DNA of 64,000 nt from Pseudomonas piscis (GCF_009380155.1 NZ_WHUV01000001.1:1178001-1242000), one strand, 5' to 3'. Numbered from the stretch's first letter, positions 35,765 to 44,955 are shown. Numbers and translations: made by a program. Notes: generated from the sequence alone by a model not told the origin.

Positions 35765-36004
35765 ATGACCGATGTCGTCGCCCATGATGCCGAGTTGGAC
35801 GCCAGCGGGCTGAACTGCCCGTTGCCGCTGCTCAAGGCCAAGATGGAGCTCAATCGCCTGGCCAGTGGTGCGGTGCTCAAGGTCATTGCCACCGATGCCG
35901 GCTCCCAGCGCGACTTCCGCACCTTCGCCCGCCTGGCCGGTCATACGCTGCTGCGCGAAGAGGACGAGGCGGGAGTCTATCGCTACTGGTTGAAAAAGGC
36001 CTGA
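35765..36004 (+). CDS. tusA: TusA-family sulfurtransferase
   Basis: A 79-residue SirA/TusA-fold protein. The signature LDASGLNCPLPLLKAK (residues 10-25) contains the active Cys in the C-P-x-P motif that carries persulfide sulfur for tRNA 2-thiouridine or other sulfur relays. The C-terminal strand HTLLREEDEAGVYRYWLKKA is typical. A paralogue of TusA cannot be excluded. The start has GGAGTAACACC upstream. It may be co-transcribed with the permease 33 bp downstream. Confidence 0.85.
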   Translation: MTDVVAHDAELDASGLNCPLPLLKAKMELNRLASGAVLKVIATDAGSQRDFRTFARLAGHTLLREEDEAGVYRYWLKKA

Positions 36005-36037
36005 CGCCGTTCACCGCTTTCATCTTAAGGATCACTG

Positions 36038-37108
36038 ATGTTCAAAGTGCTACGCGACTGGATACAGCGCTATTTCTCGGACGAAGAGGCGGTGGTGCTG
36101 GCTGTCTTGCTGTTCCTGGCCTTCACTGCCGTACTGACCCTGGGCGGCATGCTCGCGCCGGTGCTGGCGGGCATGGTCCTGGCTTACCTGATGCAGGGGC
36201 TGGTGGTGAGCCTGGAGCGCCTGCGGTTGCCGGGTGGCGCCGCAGTGGGGCTGGTGTTCGCCCTGTTCATGGGAGTGTTGCTGCTGTTCATCCTGGTGGT
36301 GGTGCCGCTGCTCTGGCATCAGTTGATCACCTTGTTCAACGAGCTCCCGGGCATGCTTGCCAAGTGGCAATCGTTATTGTTGCTGTTGCCCGAGCGCTAT
36401 CCGCACCTGGTGTCCGACGAGCAAGTGCTGCAGGCCATCGAGGTGGCGCGGGGCGAGATCGGCAAGTTCGGGCAATGGGCTCTGACGTTCTCGCTATCGA
36501 GCCTGCCGTTGCTGGTGAACATCATGATCTACCTGGTGCTGGTGCCGATCCTGGTGTTCTTCTTCCTCAAGGACCGGGCCATGATCAGTCGTTGGGTCAT
36601 CGGCTACCTGCCACGGGAGCGGACACTGATCACCCGCGTGGCCCATGAGATGAACCGGCAGATCGCCAACTACATCCGCGGCAAGGTCATCGAGATCGTC
36701 ATCTGCGGTGGTGTTACTTATATCGCTTTCGTCACCCTGGGCCTGAACTACGCGGCGCTGTTGGCGTTGCTGGTGGGAATCTCGGTGGTGGTGCCCTATG
36801 TCGGCGCGGTGGTGGTGACGGTGCCGGTGGCGTTGATCGCCCTGTTCCAGTGGGGGTGGAGCGACCAGTTCATCTACCTGATGGCGGTCTACGGGATCAT
36901 CCAGACCCTGGATGGCAACGTGCTGGTGCCGCTGCTGTTCTCCGGGGCGGTGAACCTGCATCCGGTGGCGATCATCTGCGCGGTACTGTTGTTCGGCGGG
37001 CTCTGGGGCTTCTGGGGGATCTTCTTCGCGATTCCCCTGGCCACCCTGTTCAAGGCCGTGCTGGATGCCTGGCCGAGGAAGGACCCGATGGTGGCGCCAC
37101 TGCTATAG
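36038..37108 (+). CDS. AI-2E/PerM-family membrane transporter
   Basis: A 356-residue inner-membrane protein with about eight hydrophobic segments. The family core reads PILVFFFLKDRAMISRW, ERTLITRVAHEMNRQIANYIRGKV and GAVVVTVPVALIALFQWG; the signature near the C-terminus is GNVLVPLLFSGAVNLHPVAII...LWGFWGIFFAIPLATL. Members include TqsA/PerM; substrates are mostly unknown and Na+/H+ antiport has been proposed for some. It ends just before a GC-rich terminator hairpin shared with the convergent bcp. Confidence 0.85.
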   Translation: MFKVLRDWIQRYFSDEEAVVLAVLLFLAFTAVLTLGGMLAPVLAGMVLAYLMQGLVVSLERLRLPGGAAVGLVFALFMGVLLLFILVVVPLLWHQLITLFNELPGMLAKWQSLLLLLPERYPHLVSDEQVLQAIEVARGEIGKFGQWALTFSLSSLPLLVNIMIYLVLVPILVFFFLKDRAMISRWVIGYLPRERTLITRVAHEMNRQIANYIRGKVIEIVICGGVTYIAFVTLGLNYAALLALLVGISVVVPYVGAVVVTVPVALIALFQWGWSDQFIYLMAVYGIIQTLDGNVLVPLLFSGAVNLHPVAIICAVLLFGGLWGFWGIFFAIPLATLFKAVLDAWPRKDPMVAPLL

Positions 37109-37126
37109 CGGTGGAGCAGATGCAAG

Positions 37127-37150
37127 CGGGGCGGCTGATCGGCCGCCCCG
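37127..37150. terminator. GC-rich hairpin between convergent genes
   Basis: CGGGGCGGC-TGATCG-GCCGCCCCG, perfect 9-bp arms, in the 48-bp gap between the AI-2E permease and bcp. Confidence 0.65.
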
Positions 37151-37156
37151 TTGGTT

Positions 37157-37630
37157 TCAGGCCTTGCTCAGGGCCTGGGCTGCGGCCAATACCGCATCGA
37201 CATGGCCCGGGACCTTCACTGCGCGCCATTCCTGGCGCAGCACACCGTCCTTGTCGATGAGGAAGGTGCTGCGGTCCACACCCATGTATTCCTTGCCATA
37301 GAGCTTTTTCAGCTTGATCACGTCGAACAGCTGGCAGACGGACTCGTCCTTGTCGCTGATCAGTTCGAACGGGAACTCCTGCTTGCACTTGAAGTTCTCG
37401 TGGGACTTCAAGCCGTCGCGGGAGATACCGAAGATCTCGGTATTGGCCGCCTGGAAGGCCTTGTACTGGTCGCGAAAGCCCTGGCCTTCGGTGGTGCAGC
37501 CCGGGGTGCTGTCCTTGGGGTAGAAATACAGCACCACCTGCTTGCCCTTGAGGCTGGACAGGCTGACGGTCTGGCCGCTGGTGGCGGGGGCCTGGAAATC
37601 GGCGACGGGTTGGTCGATAGCTACGGCCAT
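37157..37630 (-). CDS. bcp: Thioredoxin-dependent peroxiredoxin (BCP/PrxQ)
   Basis: A 157-residue peroxiredoxin that reduces H2O2 and organic peroxides. The peroxidatic motif is PKDSTPGCTTE with Cys45. In E. coli BCP the resolving Cys is at +5 (Cys50); here that position is Gln50 (TEGQGFRD). The only other Cys is at 82 (ENFKCKQEF), which fits the PrxQ subgroup that forms a distant C45-C82 disulfide, as in Xylella PrxQ. It lies 10 bp downstream of gcvR on the same strand and is probably co-transcribed, a common pseudomonad pair. Confidence 0.92.
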   Translation of the reverse strand: MAVAIDQPVADFQAPATSGQTVSLSSLKGKQVVLYFYPKDSTPGCTTEGQGFRDQYKAFQAANTEIFGISRDGLKSHENFKCKQEFPFELISDKDESVCQLFDVIKLKKLYGKEYMGVDRSTFLIDKDGVLRQEWRAVKVPGHVDAVLAAAQALSKA

Positions 37631-37640
37631 GGGGGATTCC

Positions 37641-38201
37641 TTACATGGGGTTCTGTGGGCGCCAGGGTTCGATCAGGGCGTCGAGGTTCATGGCGTCGGC
37701 GAAATCCAGGAACTGGTCGCGCAGCCAACTGATCTGGGTCCCGGCGGGCAGGGTCACGGTAAAGGTGGCATTGAGCATGGTGCCGCCGGTCTGTGGTGCC
37801 TGGTAGGTATCGCAGGTCAGGTTTTCCAGCTCCACATGGTGGTCGATGAAGAACTGGCACAGCTCGTTGATGATGTCCGGGCGGTAGGCCGCACTGACAT
37901 AGGCCACATAAGGCAGGGCCTGTGGGCGGTTCTCCAGGGCCGCGCTGCGCACCACGTTGGCGGTGAAGGCGTGCTTCTTGGCCAGGAAGGGCAGGTTGCT
38001 CTCCAGGCGTGCCAGGGCATCCCAGCTGCCGGAGACCTCCAGCACCAGCGCGCTGCACTCGCCGTGCCGGGTCAGGCGCGAGGTCACCACGGCGCAGCGG
38101 TTTTCATGGCTGGCGCGGCACAGGACGTTGGTCAGCTCCATGGGGTTGGCGCCGAGGGCACTGATGACAAGGAATTGTTCGCGAACTGTGGGGGTGGACA
38201 T
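37641..38201 (-). CDS. gcvR: Glycine cleavage system transcriptional repressor-like protein (GcvR), two ACT domains
   Basis: A 186-residue protein with two tandem ACT domains (FLVISALGANPMELTNVLCRASHEN at 10-34; YVAYVSAAYRPDIINELCQFFIDH at 98-121). GcvR binds glycine and the activator GcvA to repress gcv in E. coli; in pseudomonads the partner is not shown here. The order gcvR-bcp opposite dapA is conserved in the genus. No DNA-binding domain is present, so it must act through another protein. Confidence 0.85.
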   Translation of the reverse strand: MSTPTVREQFLVISALGANPMELTNVLCRASHENRCAVVTSRLTRHGECSALVLEVSGSWDALARLESNLPFLAKKHAFTANVVRSAALENRPQALPYVAYVSAAYRPDIINELCQFFIDHHVELENLTCDTYQAPQTGGTMLNATFTVTLPAGTQISWLRDQFLDFADAMNLDALIEPWRPQNPM

Positions 38202-38527
38202 GCAGCGTTCCTAAAGCGATGAGCGGTCGATACTTTCAACAAGCCTGGGCCGGGCAAGCGTCGCCGGTGGCCTTCCGAAGTCCTGGACCACAAGCCGGTG
38301 GCGGGCCCCGGGATCCATGGAATCGAGGCAGGCAACGCGGGAATGGGGCTTTGGGGAAGCGGCAGGCAGGCGATAACCCGGCCCATGTGCTTATCAAGTA
38401 GCAATCAAAGGCTGAAGGGTAGCGAAAACCATCGCTCAGGGGAATGCTCAGGGTGCGGGACTTCGCTTGTGCAAGGAACTTGGCGCCAGTACCATTACGG
38501 CTCTCTTTTTCCGGCAGGAGCGGTTGC
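38202..38527. promoter_or_regulatory. gcvR-dapA divergent intergenic region
   Basis: 326 bp upstream of both gcvR and dapA. No gene or clear terminator is visible. It must contain the promoters of both genes; only the dapA ribosome site (CAGGAG at 38515-38520) can be picked out with confidence. Confidence 0.45.
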
Positions 38528-39406
38528 ATGATTGCGGGCAGTATGGTGGCACTGGTCACACCCATGGATGCACAGGGGAATCTCGACTGGGACAGCCTGA
38601 GCAAACTGGTGGACTTCCACCTGCAAGAGGGCACCAACGCCATCGTGGCGGTCGGCACCACTGGCGAGTCGGCGACCTTGGACGTCGATGAGCACATCGA
38701 GGTGATTCGCCGGGTAGTCGACCAGGTGGCGGGGCGCATCCCGGTGATCGCCGGCACTGGCGCCAACTCGACACGCGAAGCGATCGAACTGACCACCAAT
38801 GCGAAGATCGCCGGCGCCGATGCCTGCCTGCTGGTGACCCCGTACTACAACAAGCCGACCCAGGAAGGCCTGTACCAGCACTTCCGCACCATCGCCGAAG
38901 CCGTCGACATCCCGCAGATCCTCTACAACGTGCCAGGCCGCACCGCTTGCGACATGCAGGCCGAGACCGTGGTCCGCCTGTCCACCGTGAAGAACATCAT
39001 CGGCATCAAGGAAGCCACTGGCGACTTGGAGCGTGCCAAGGCCATCCTGGCCGGTGTACGTAGCGATTTCCTGGTGTACTCCGGCGATGACGCCACAGCC
39101 GTGGAGCTGATCCTGCTGGGTGGCAAGGGCAATATCTCGGTGACCGCCAACGTCGCGCCGAAGGCCATGAGCCAGATGTGCGCTGCGGCCATGGCTGGCG
39201 ATGCTGCCAAGGCCCGGGCGATCCACGAGACCCTGATGCCGCTGAACAAGACTCTTTTCATCGAATCCAACCCTATTCCCGTGAAATGGGCCCTGCACGA
39301 GATGGGCTTGATGCCGGACGGTATCCGTCTGCCGCTCACCTGGCTCAGTGCCGCCTGTCACGAACCGCTGCGGCAGGCCATGCGCCAGTCCGGCGTATTG
39401 GTTTAA
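38528..39406 (+). CDS. dapA: 4-hydroxy-tetrahydrodipicolinate synthase
   Basis: A 292-residue aldolase-class enzyme that condenses pyruvate with aspartate semialdehyde in lysine and meso-DAP synthesis. The Schiff-base Lys161 lies in IGIKEATGD and the proton-relay Tyr133 in [18 protein letters not shown] holds the Thr44-Thr45 pair and R138 is present. These numbers match E. coli DapA. ATG 38528 has CAGGAG upstream. It heads the run dapA-bamC-MBL-purC, conserved in pseudomonads. Confidence 0.96.
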   Translation: MIAGSMVALVTPMDAQGNLDWDSLSKLVDFHLQEGTNAIVAVGTTGESATLDVDEHIEVIRRVVDQVAGRIPVIAGTGANSTREAIELTTNAKIAGADACLLVTPYYNKPTQEGLYQHFRTIAEAVDIPQILYNVPGRTACDMQAETVVRLSTVKNIIGIKEATGDLERAKAILAGVRSDFLVYSGDDATAVELILLGGKGNISVTANVAPKAMSQMCAAAMAGDAAKARAIHETLMPLNKTLFIESNPIPVKWALHEMGLMPDGIRLPLTWLSAACHEPLRQAMRQSGVLV

Positions 39407-39423
39407 TTGAGGAAGTACAACGC

Positions 39424-40539
39424 ATGAAGCGAATGGCCGGACTTTCCGCACTTGCCTTGATTATCTCCAGCACCAGTGGCTGCGGTTGGATCTGGGGCCC
39501 GGAAGGCTACTTCCGTGACCGGGGTAGCGATTACCTGCAAGCGCAACAAACTGCACCGATGCAACTGCCGCCGGATATCCAGACCTCCAAGCGTCTGGAT
39601 CCGCTGCTGCCGATCCCGCGTAACGTTGCCGACGATAACGTCAAGGGCGAGTACGAAGTGCCTCGTCCACAACCGCTGTCGGCCATTGCCGATTCCAGCG
39701 ACTACAGCCTGCAGAAGAGCGGCGATTCCCGTTGGGTCATGGCCCAGCATCCACCGGCCGAGGTCTGGCCAGTGGCGGTACAGTTCTTCCAGGACAACGG
39801 TTTCCGCCTGGATCAACAGCGCCCGCAGACTGGCGAGTTCACCACTGCCTGGCAGCGTTCCGACGAACTCTCCGCCGCCGTGGCCAAGCGCCTGGGCAGC
39901 GCCGGCGTCGCCGCCGATAGCGAGACCCGGGTACGGGTACGCATCGAGCCGGGCGTACAGCGCAACACCAGTGAAGTCTATGTGGTCAGTGCCGAGCGTC
40001 CTGCCGGTAGCACCGCCGATGTGGAGTTCACCAATCGTTCGGTCAACACCGGCCTGGACGCTGCGCTGGTGGATGACCTGCTGGCCAGCATGAGCCGTAC
40101 CTCCGAGAAGGGTGGCTCGGTATCCCTGCTGGCGGCCCGTGATTTCGACGCTCCGAGCCGTGTCAGCCTCAGCGAGGACGGCAGCGGCAACCCGGTGCTG
40201 AACCTGGGTGCCGACCTGGATCGAGCCTGGTCCAGCGTGGGTCGTGCCCTGGAGCAGGGTGAATGGCGGGTCGAAGACATCAACCGCAGCCTGGGCCTGT
40301 ACTACATCAACCTGGCGGAGAAGGCCGAGAAAAAGAACGACGAGCCGGGCTTCTTCGGCAAGTTGTTCGGCAGCAAGCCAGCCAAGGAAGAGATCGAGGC
40401 CCGTGCCGAGCGTTATCAGGTACGCCTGAGCAAGGTGGGCGAGAACGTCCAGGTCACCGTCGAGAAGAACATCAACACCGTGGCGCCCGCCGATGTGGCG
40501 CGCAAGGTGCTGGGGATGATTCAGGACAACCTGGGCTGA
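39424..40539 (+). CDS. bamC: Outer-membrane assembly lipoprotein BamC (NlpB)
   Basis: A 371-residue lipoprotein of the BAM complex. The signal ends in S-T-S-G-C (Cys20). An unstructured N-terminal segment ([21 protein letters not shown]) binds BamD; two helix-grip domains follow (about 100-210 and 245-370: [39 protein letters not shown]). ATG 39424 follows GAGGAAG and is 17 bp from dapA. Confidence 0.93.
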   Translation: MKRMAGLSALALIISSTSGCGWIWGPEGYFRDRGSDYLQAQQTAPMQLPPDIQTSKRLDPLLPIPRNVADDNVKGEYEVPRPQPLSAIADSSDYSLQKSGDSRWVMAQHPPAEVWPVAVQFFQDNGFRLDQQRPQTGEFTTAWQRSDELSAAVAKRLGSAGVAADSETRVRVRIEPGVQRNTSEVYVVSAERPAGSTADVEFTNRSVNTGLDAALVDDLLASMSRTSEKGGSVSLLAARDFDAPSRVSLSEDGSGNPVLNLGADLDRAWSSVGRALEQGEWRVEDINRSLGLYYINLAEKAEKKNDEPGFFGKLFGSKPAKEEIEARAERYQVRLSKVGENVQVTVEKNINTVAPADVARKVLGMIQDNLG

Positions 40540-40543
40540 TTGG

Positions 40544-41302
40544 ATGCGTTTCGCCGTTCTCGGCAGCGGTAGCCAGGGTAATGGCACCCTGATCGCCAGC
40601 GGCGATACGCATGTACTGGTGGATTGTGGTTTCTCCCTGCGGGAAACCGAGCGGCGCCTGTTGCGCCTGGGCGTCGCCCCGGAGCAACTGAGCGCCATCC
40701 TGGTGACCCACGAACATGCCGACCATGTGCATGGCGTGGGTTTGCTGTCTCGGCGCTACAATCTTCCGGTCTACCTCAGTCAGGGAACCTTGCGTGGAAT
40801 GCGCAAGCCAGTGGCGGCCATGGGCTTCGTGCAGGGTGGCGAGCGATTGCAGATCGGTGAGCTGCGTATCGACGTGATCGGTGTCGCCCATGATGCCCTG
40901 GAACCTACGCAGTTCGTCTTCAGCGATGGCCGGCGGCGCTTCGGCCTGCTGACCGATCTCGGTTCCTACGGTTCCGAGGTGTTGGACGGCTACCGCGGGC
41001 TGGATGCCCTGATGATCGAGGCCAATCATTGCCAGGAAATGCTAGCGCGGGGTCATTACCCGTATTTCCTCAAGCAGCGTGTCGGTGGTGACCTGGGACA
41101 TTTGAACAACCAGCAGGCTGCAAGCCTGGTGGCCGAATTGGGATGGCAGGGCTTGCAACATCTGGTCCTGGCTCATCTGAGCAGCAAGAACAACCTGCCG
41201 CAGCTGGCCCGGCAATGTTTTGTCGACACCCTCGGGTGCGACCCGGACTGGCTGCAACTGGCCGATCAAGATTCAGGGCTCGACTGGCACCACATCGCCT
41301 AG
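40544..41302 (+). CDS. MBL-fold metallo-hydrolase (YycJ/WalJ-like)
   Basis: A 252-residue metallo-beta-lactamase-fold hydrolase. The zinc motif THEHADHVHG (H-x-H-x-D-H) is near residues 58-67; further ligands lie in VAHDALEPTQF and EANHCQEML. N-terminus MRFAVLGSGSQGNGTLI is typical of the YycJ-type subgroup, some of which are DNA exonucleases. It begins 4 bp after bamC, and purC follows 28 bp later, so it belongs to the dapA transcription unit. The substrate is not known. Confidence 0.85.
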   Translation: MRFAVLGSGSQGNGTLIASGDTHVLVDCGFSLRETERRLLRLGVAPEQLSAILVTHEHADHVHGVGLLSRRYNLPVYLSQGTLRGMRKPVAAMGFVQGGERLQIGELRIDVIGVAHDALEPTQFVFSDGRRRFGLLTDLGSYGSEVLDGYRGLDALMIEANHCQEMLARGHYPYFLKQRVGGDLGHLNNQQAASLVAELGWQGLQHLVLAHLSSKNNLPQLARQCFVDTLGCDPDWLQLADQDSGLDWHHIA

Positions 41303-41330
41303 CCCACCTACTTAGCAAGCGGAGCCCATC

Positions 41331-42044
41331 ATGGAAAAACGTGAAGAACTCTACCGCGGCAAAGCCAAATCGGTTTACAAGACCGATGACGCCGACCGCC
41401 TGGTCCTGCTGTTTCGCAACGACACCTCGGCGTTCGACGGCAAGCGCATCGAGCAGTTGGATCGCAAGGGGATGGTGAACAACAAGTTCAACGCCTTCAT
41501 CATGCAAAAACTCGAAGCTGCCGGCGTGCCGACCCAGTTCGACAAGCTGCTGAGCGACAACGAATGCCTGGTGAAGAAGCTGGACATGATTCCGGTTGAG
41601 TGCGTAGTGCGCAACTACGCCGCCGGTAGCCTGGTCAAGCGCTTGGGTGTGGAAGAGGGCATGAAGCTCAATCCCTACACCTTCGAACTGTTCCTCAAGG
41701 ACGACGCCAAGGGCGATCCCTTCATCAACGAATCCCACGTGGTGGCATTCGGCTGGGGCACCGCTGAACAGCTGGCCCGCATGAAGGAACTGTCGCTCAA
41801 GGTCAACGAGGTCCTGGGCAAGCTGTTCGACGACGCCGGCCTGCTGCTGGTGGACTTCAAGCTGGAGTTCGGCGTGTTCAGCGACGGTTCCATCGTCCTG
41901 GGTGACGAGTTCAGCCCGGATGGCTGCCGCCTGTGGGACAAGGACACCAAGAAGAAGATGGACAAGGACCGCTTCCGCCAGGGCCTCGGTGATGTGATCG
42001 AGGCCTACGAAGAAGTGGCCCAGCGCCTCGGCGTACCGCTGTAA
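41331..42044 (+). CDS. purC: SAICAR synthetase
   Basis: A 237-residue ATP-dependent ligase joining aspartate to CAIR in purine synthesis. Signatures: [16 protein letters not shown] at 4-19, [40 protein letters not shown] near 84-103, [15 protein letters not shown] and [13 protein letters not shown]. Full length and intact. Last gene of the dapA unit, followed by tRNA-Ser. Confidence 0.96.
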   Translation: MEKREELYRGKAKSVYKTDDADRLVLLFRNDTSAFDGKRIEQLDRKGMVNNKFNAFIMQKLEAAGVPTQFDKLLSDNECLVKKLDMIPVECVVRNYAAGSLVKRLGVEEGMKLNPYTFELFLKDDAKGDPFINESHVVAFGWGTAEQLARMKELSLKVNEVLGKLFDDAGLLLVDFKLEFGVFSDGSIVLGDEFSPDGCRLWDKDTKKKMDKDRFRQGLGDVIEAYEEVAQRLGVPL

Positions 42045-42112
42045 TCGACGCAAGCATCTGATAGCACGGAAAAAATTTGCCTAGGGGGCTTCGCTTCCGG
42101 CAAAGGTGCTGT

Positions 42113-42118
42113 TATGAT
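42113..42118 (+). promoter_or_regulatory. -10 box of the tRNA-Ser promoter
   Basis: TATGAT followed by the GC-rich discriminator GCGCGCC, ending just before the tRNA at 42129. The -35 (about TTCGCT) is weak. This layout is usual for stringently controlled tRNA promoters. Confidence 0.5.
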
Positions 42119-42128
42119 GCGCGCCGTT

Positions 42129-42218
42129 GGAGAGATGCCAGAGTGGCCGAATGGGACGGATTCGAAATCCGTTGTACCTTCGCGGGTACCTAGGGTTCGA
42201 ATCCCTATCTCTCCGCCA
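42129..42218 (+). tRNA. tRNA-Ser (CGA)
   Basis: 90 nt with encoded CCA. Acceptor stem GGAGAGA / TCTCTCC, anticodon loop TTCGAAA (anticodon CGA), a long variable arm as in all class II serine tRNAs (ACCTTCGCGGGTA), T-loop GGTTCGAATCC. Confidence 0.95.
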
Positions 42219-42233
42219 TTATTGAACAAGACT

Positions 42234-42269
42234 AAGCCCCTGAAATCGCTAAGGTTTCAGGGGCTTTTT
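42234..42269 (+). terminator. Rho-independent terminator of tRNA-Ser
   Basis: AAGCCCCTGAAA / TTTCAGGGGCTT arms with a 9-nt loop, followed by TTTTTCGTTTTT. Confidence 0.85.
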
Positions 42270-42359
42270 CGTTTTTATGCCTTTTACCCTGTCCCTCGGC
42301 TTACTCCAAGGCGCACGCAAGCCCCTACGCTGAATTTCAAGCGGACCTGCATTGAGTGT

Positions 42360-42388
42360 TTGACATATTTGATTTGTGATCACATATT
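42360..42388 (+). promoter_or_regulatory. Sigma-70 promoter with embedded operator, upstream of gntR
   Basis: TTGACA (42360-42365), 17-bp spacer, CATATT (42383-42388). A perfect 10-bp palindrome TGTGATCACA (42375-42384) overlaps the spacer and -10, an ideal place for repression by the adjacent GntR protein. Confidence 0.65.
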
Positions 42389-42421
42389 GTCGGCACAAGA
42401 ATCACAATACAGGTACGCCCC

Positions 42422-43135
42422 ATGTCCGAAGGTCCAATCCCTCTTCCTACGTTGCGTCAGGTTTCGCGCGATACCTTGCAAGAGCAGGTGTACCGGCAAA
42501 TCCGCGAGGCCTTGATGAGTGGCCGTTTCCAGCCCGGTCAGAAGTTGACCATCCGTGGCCTGGCCGAAGCCTTGGGCTCCAGCCCTATGCCGGTGCGAGA
42601 GGCTCTGCAGCGCCTGAGTGCGGAAAATGCCTTTGAAGTCACCGAGACTTCTCGCCTACGGGTACGAATGATGACCGTGGAACGTCTGCGGGAGATTCGT
42701 GATGCCCGGGTGGCCTTGGAGGGGCTGCTGGCAGAGAAGGCGGTGCAGCACATGCAGCAAGGCGACATGCAGGAGATCGCCGAACTCTGCCGGCAGATGC
42801 GCAAAGCCGCCGATGAAGTGGATGTTTCCCGCTACCTATGGACCAACTTCGCCTTCCATCGGCGTATCTACGCCGTGGCTCGCGCCGAGCTGACCATGGC
42901 TGCGGTGGAGAACTTCTGGTTGCACATGGGGCCTTGTTTCGCCCTGGTGGCCCCCGACAAGGTTCACCTGCAGCGTTCCATGGAGGCCCACGACCGGATC
43001 GTCGCGGCCCTGGCGGCCGCTGATGCGCCTGCTGCCCGAGCAGCGGTCACCGACGACATCATGCAGGCCGCCGACTCCCTGGCCCGTTTGCTGGCCAAGA
43101 CCTCCAAGGCTGTGGCCAAAGGAGGTCGGGCATGA
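42422..43135 (+). CDS. GntR-family (FCD) transcriptional regulator
   Basis: A 237-residue repressor-type regulator. The winged helix-turn-helix spans ~15-85 (LQEQVYRQIREALMSGRFQPGQKLTIRGLAEALG split as two motifs; SSPMPVREALQRLSAENAF). The FCD effector domain follows from ~95, with metal-binding-type residues (EIRDARVALEGL; FHRRIYAVA; HDRIVAALAAADAPAAR). It begins the catabolic cluster and overlaps the SDR gene by 4 bp (ATGA), so it is part of the operon and likely controls it through the palindrome at 42375-42384. The inducer is unknown. Confidence 0.88.
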   Translation: MSEGPIPLPTLRQVSRDTLQEQVYRQIREALMSGRFQPGQKLTIRGLAEALGSSPMPVREALQRLSAENAFEVTETSRLRVRMMTVERLREIRDARVALEGLLAEKAVQHMQQGDMQEIAELCRQMRKAADEVDVSRYLWTNFAFHRRIYAVARAELTMAAVENFWLHMGPCFALVAPDKVHLQRSMEAHDRIVAALAAADAPAARAAVTDDIMQAADSLARLLAKTSKAVAKGGRA

Positions 43136-43920
43136 GCGTCCTGCAACGTTTGCAGCCTTATCCGGGCCTGCGGGTAATGATTTCCGGTGGTGCGGCGGGT
43201 ATCGGCGAAGTGCTCGCCCGTGCCTATCTCGAAGCTGGGGCCGAGGTCCATGTATGCGATGTCAGCGAGGCGGCCTTGGCGGCGTTTCGCGACCGCCATC
43301 CCCAGGCTTTGGCCAGCCGGGCCGATGTCGGTGATCCGCAGCAGATCGAGGCGTTGTTCCAACTGCAGGTCCAGCGCTTCGGCGGCCTGGATGTGCTGGT
43401 CAACAACGCCGGTATCGCCGGGCCCACCGCGGGTATCGATGCGGTCAGCGATGCCGACTGGCAACGCACCATCGATATCAATCTAACTGCCCAGTACCGT
43501 TTTGCCCATCATGCCGTGCCTTTGCTCAAGGCCTCGAGCAATGCCCACCTTTTGCATATCGCCTCGGTGGCCGGACGCCTGGGTTATGCCTGGCGCACTC
43601 CATATGCGGCGACCAAATGGGCGATCGTCGGCTTGATGAAGTCCCTGGCCGCCGAGCTCGGCGCCAGCGATATCCGGGTCAATGCCCTGTTGCCGGGGAT
43701 CGTCGAGGGACCGCGCATGGACGCGGTGATCCAGGCCCGGGCCGAACAGACCGGGACCCCCGTCGCGCAGATGCGCCAGCAGTATCTGGATAAAATTTCC
43801 CTCAAGCGCATGGTCAGCGCCGAGGACGTGGCCGCCATGGCGCTATTCCTCTGTTCGCCGGCGGCCCGCAACGTCACCGGCCAGGCCATCAGCGTCGACG
43901 GTAACGTCGAGTACCTCTAG
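43132..43920 (+). CDS. SDR-family oxidoreductase
   Basis: A 262-residue classical short-chain dehydrogenase. The nucleotide loop is SGGAAGIGEV (Ser for the usual Thr) near residue 20; Asp43 (VCDVSE) points to NAD rather than NADP. NNAGIAGP, the catalytic Ser in LLHIASVAGRLG, and YAATKWAIVG with the Tyr-x-x-x-Lys pair are present. It probably oxidises a hydroxyl of the pathway substrate to a ketone or lactone. It is translationally coupled to gntR and followed by the BKACE gene. Confidence 0.88.
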   Translation: MSVLQRLQPYPGLRVMISGGAAGIGEVLARAYLEAGAEVHVCDVSEAALAAFRDRHPQALASRADVGDPQQIEALFQLQVQRFGGLDVLVNNAGIAGPTAGIDAVSDADWQRTIDINLTAQYRFAHHAVPLLKASSNAHLLHIASVAGRLGYAWRTPYAATKWAIVGLMKSLAAELGASDIRVNALLPGIVEGPRMDAVIQARAEQTGTPVAQMRQQYLDKISLKRMVSAEDVAAMALFLCSPAARNVTGQAISVDGNVEYL

Positions 43921-44022
43921 CAGGCCGTACATGCGGCCAACCCTGCCGAAGGACTCGGCGGCGGATTTCATCAGCGACACCCTGGGATTTTTTTCTTCAA
44001 GAATAAAAGTCGGAGTACCGTC

Positions 44023-44955
44023 ATGCCCGGAAAAACCCCTGTCATCATCACCTGTGCCGTCACCGGGGCGATCCATACCCCGTCCATGTCACCGCACCTG
44101 CCGGTTACCGCCGGGCAAATCGCCGCAGAAGCCATCGCCGCTGCCGAGGCCGGCGCCGCCATCGTCCACCTGCACGCCCGGGACCCTGAGGATGGGCGGC
44201 CGAGCCAGGACCCGGAGCTGTTCCGACGCTTCCTGCCACAGATCAAGTCGGCCAGCGACGTAGTGATCAACTTGACCACCGGCGGAGCGCCGACCATGGG
44301 GGTCGAAGAGCGCCTGCAACCGGTGCTGGAGTTCAAGCCGGAACTGGCTTCGCTGAACATGGGGTCGATGAACTTCGGCCTGTACGAAATGCTCAACCGC
44401 TTCACCGAGTTCAAGCACGACTGGGAGCGTCCGTACCTGGAAGAGAGCGACGATCGGATCTTCCGCAATACCTTCCGCGATATTGCGCACATCCTCAGCG
44501 CTTGTGCGCAAAACCGTACGCGCTTCGAGATCGAGTGCTACGACATCGGCCACCTCTATACCGCGGCCCATTTCCTTGAGCGCGGCTTGCTCAAGGCGCC
44601 GCTGTTCATCCAGTCGGTGTTCGGCCTGCGGGGCGGGATCGGCGGTCATCCCGAGGACCTGGCCCATATGCGGCGCACCGCCGATCGCCTGTTCGGCGAG
44701 GACTATCACTGGTCGATTCTTGGCGCCGGACGCAACCAGATCCCCCTGGGGACCATGGGCCTGGCCATGGGCAGCCATGTCCGGGTGGGCCTGGAGGACT
44801 CGCTCTGGGATGGTCCGGGCAAGCTGGCCGCCAGCAATGCCGATCAGGTGCGGCGCATCCGCACGGTGATCGAGGCCTTGGGCGGCCGTGTGGCGACGCC
44901 GGATGAAGCCCGGGCCATGCTCGGGCTCAAGGGGCGCGACCAGGTCGCTTTCTAG
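44023..44955 (+). CDS. BKACE, beta-keto acid cleavage enzyme (DUF849)
   Basis: A 310-residue zinc enzyme. BKACE proteins split a beta-keto acid with acetyl-CoA into acetoacetate and a new acyl-CoA. Zinc ligands His49 and His51 lie in IVHLHARDPEDG, followed by R53; NLTTGGAPTMG, NMGSMNFG, ESDDRIFRNTF, FGLRGGIGGHPEDL and GSHVRVGLEDS complete the family pattern. The exact keto acid is not predictable; 3-keto-5-aminohexanoate and dehydrocarnitine are the best-known substrates. The neighbours suggest a sugar-acid-like or hydroxy-acid precursor. RBS GGAG lies 10 bp upstream of ATG 44023. Confidence 0.9.
   Translation: MPGKTPVIITCAVTGAIHTPSMSPHLPVTAGQIAAEAIAAAEAGAAIVHLHARDPEDGRPSQDPELFRRFLPQIKSASDVVINLTTGGAPTMGVEERLQPVLEFKPELASLNMGSMNFGLYEMLNRFTEFKHDWERPYLEESDDRIFRNTFRDIAHILSACAQNRTRFEIECYDIGHLYTAAHFLERGLLKAPLFIQSVFGLRGGIGGHPEDLAHMRRTADRLFGEDYHWSILGAGRNQIPLGTMGLAMGSHVRVGLEDSLWDGPGKLAASNADQVRRIRTVIEALGGRVATPDEARAMLGLKGRDQVAF

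Noticed and set aside
42129..42218. tRNA-Ser as the insertion point of the 42.4-55 kb catabolic region
   Set aside because: No integrase and no second copy of the tRNA 3' sequence was noticed in the window; the catabolic genes have host-like GC and codon use.
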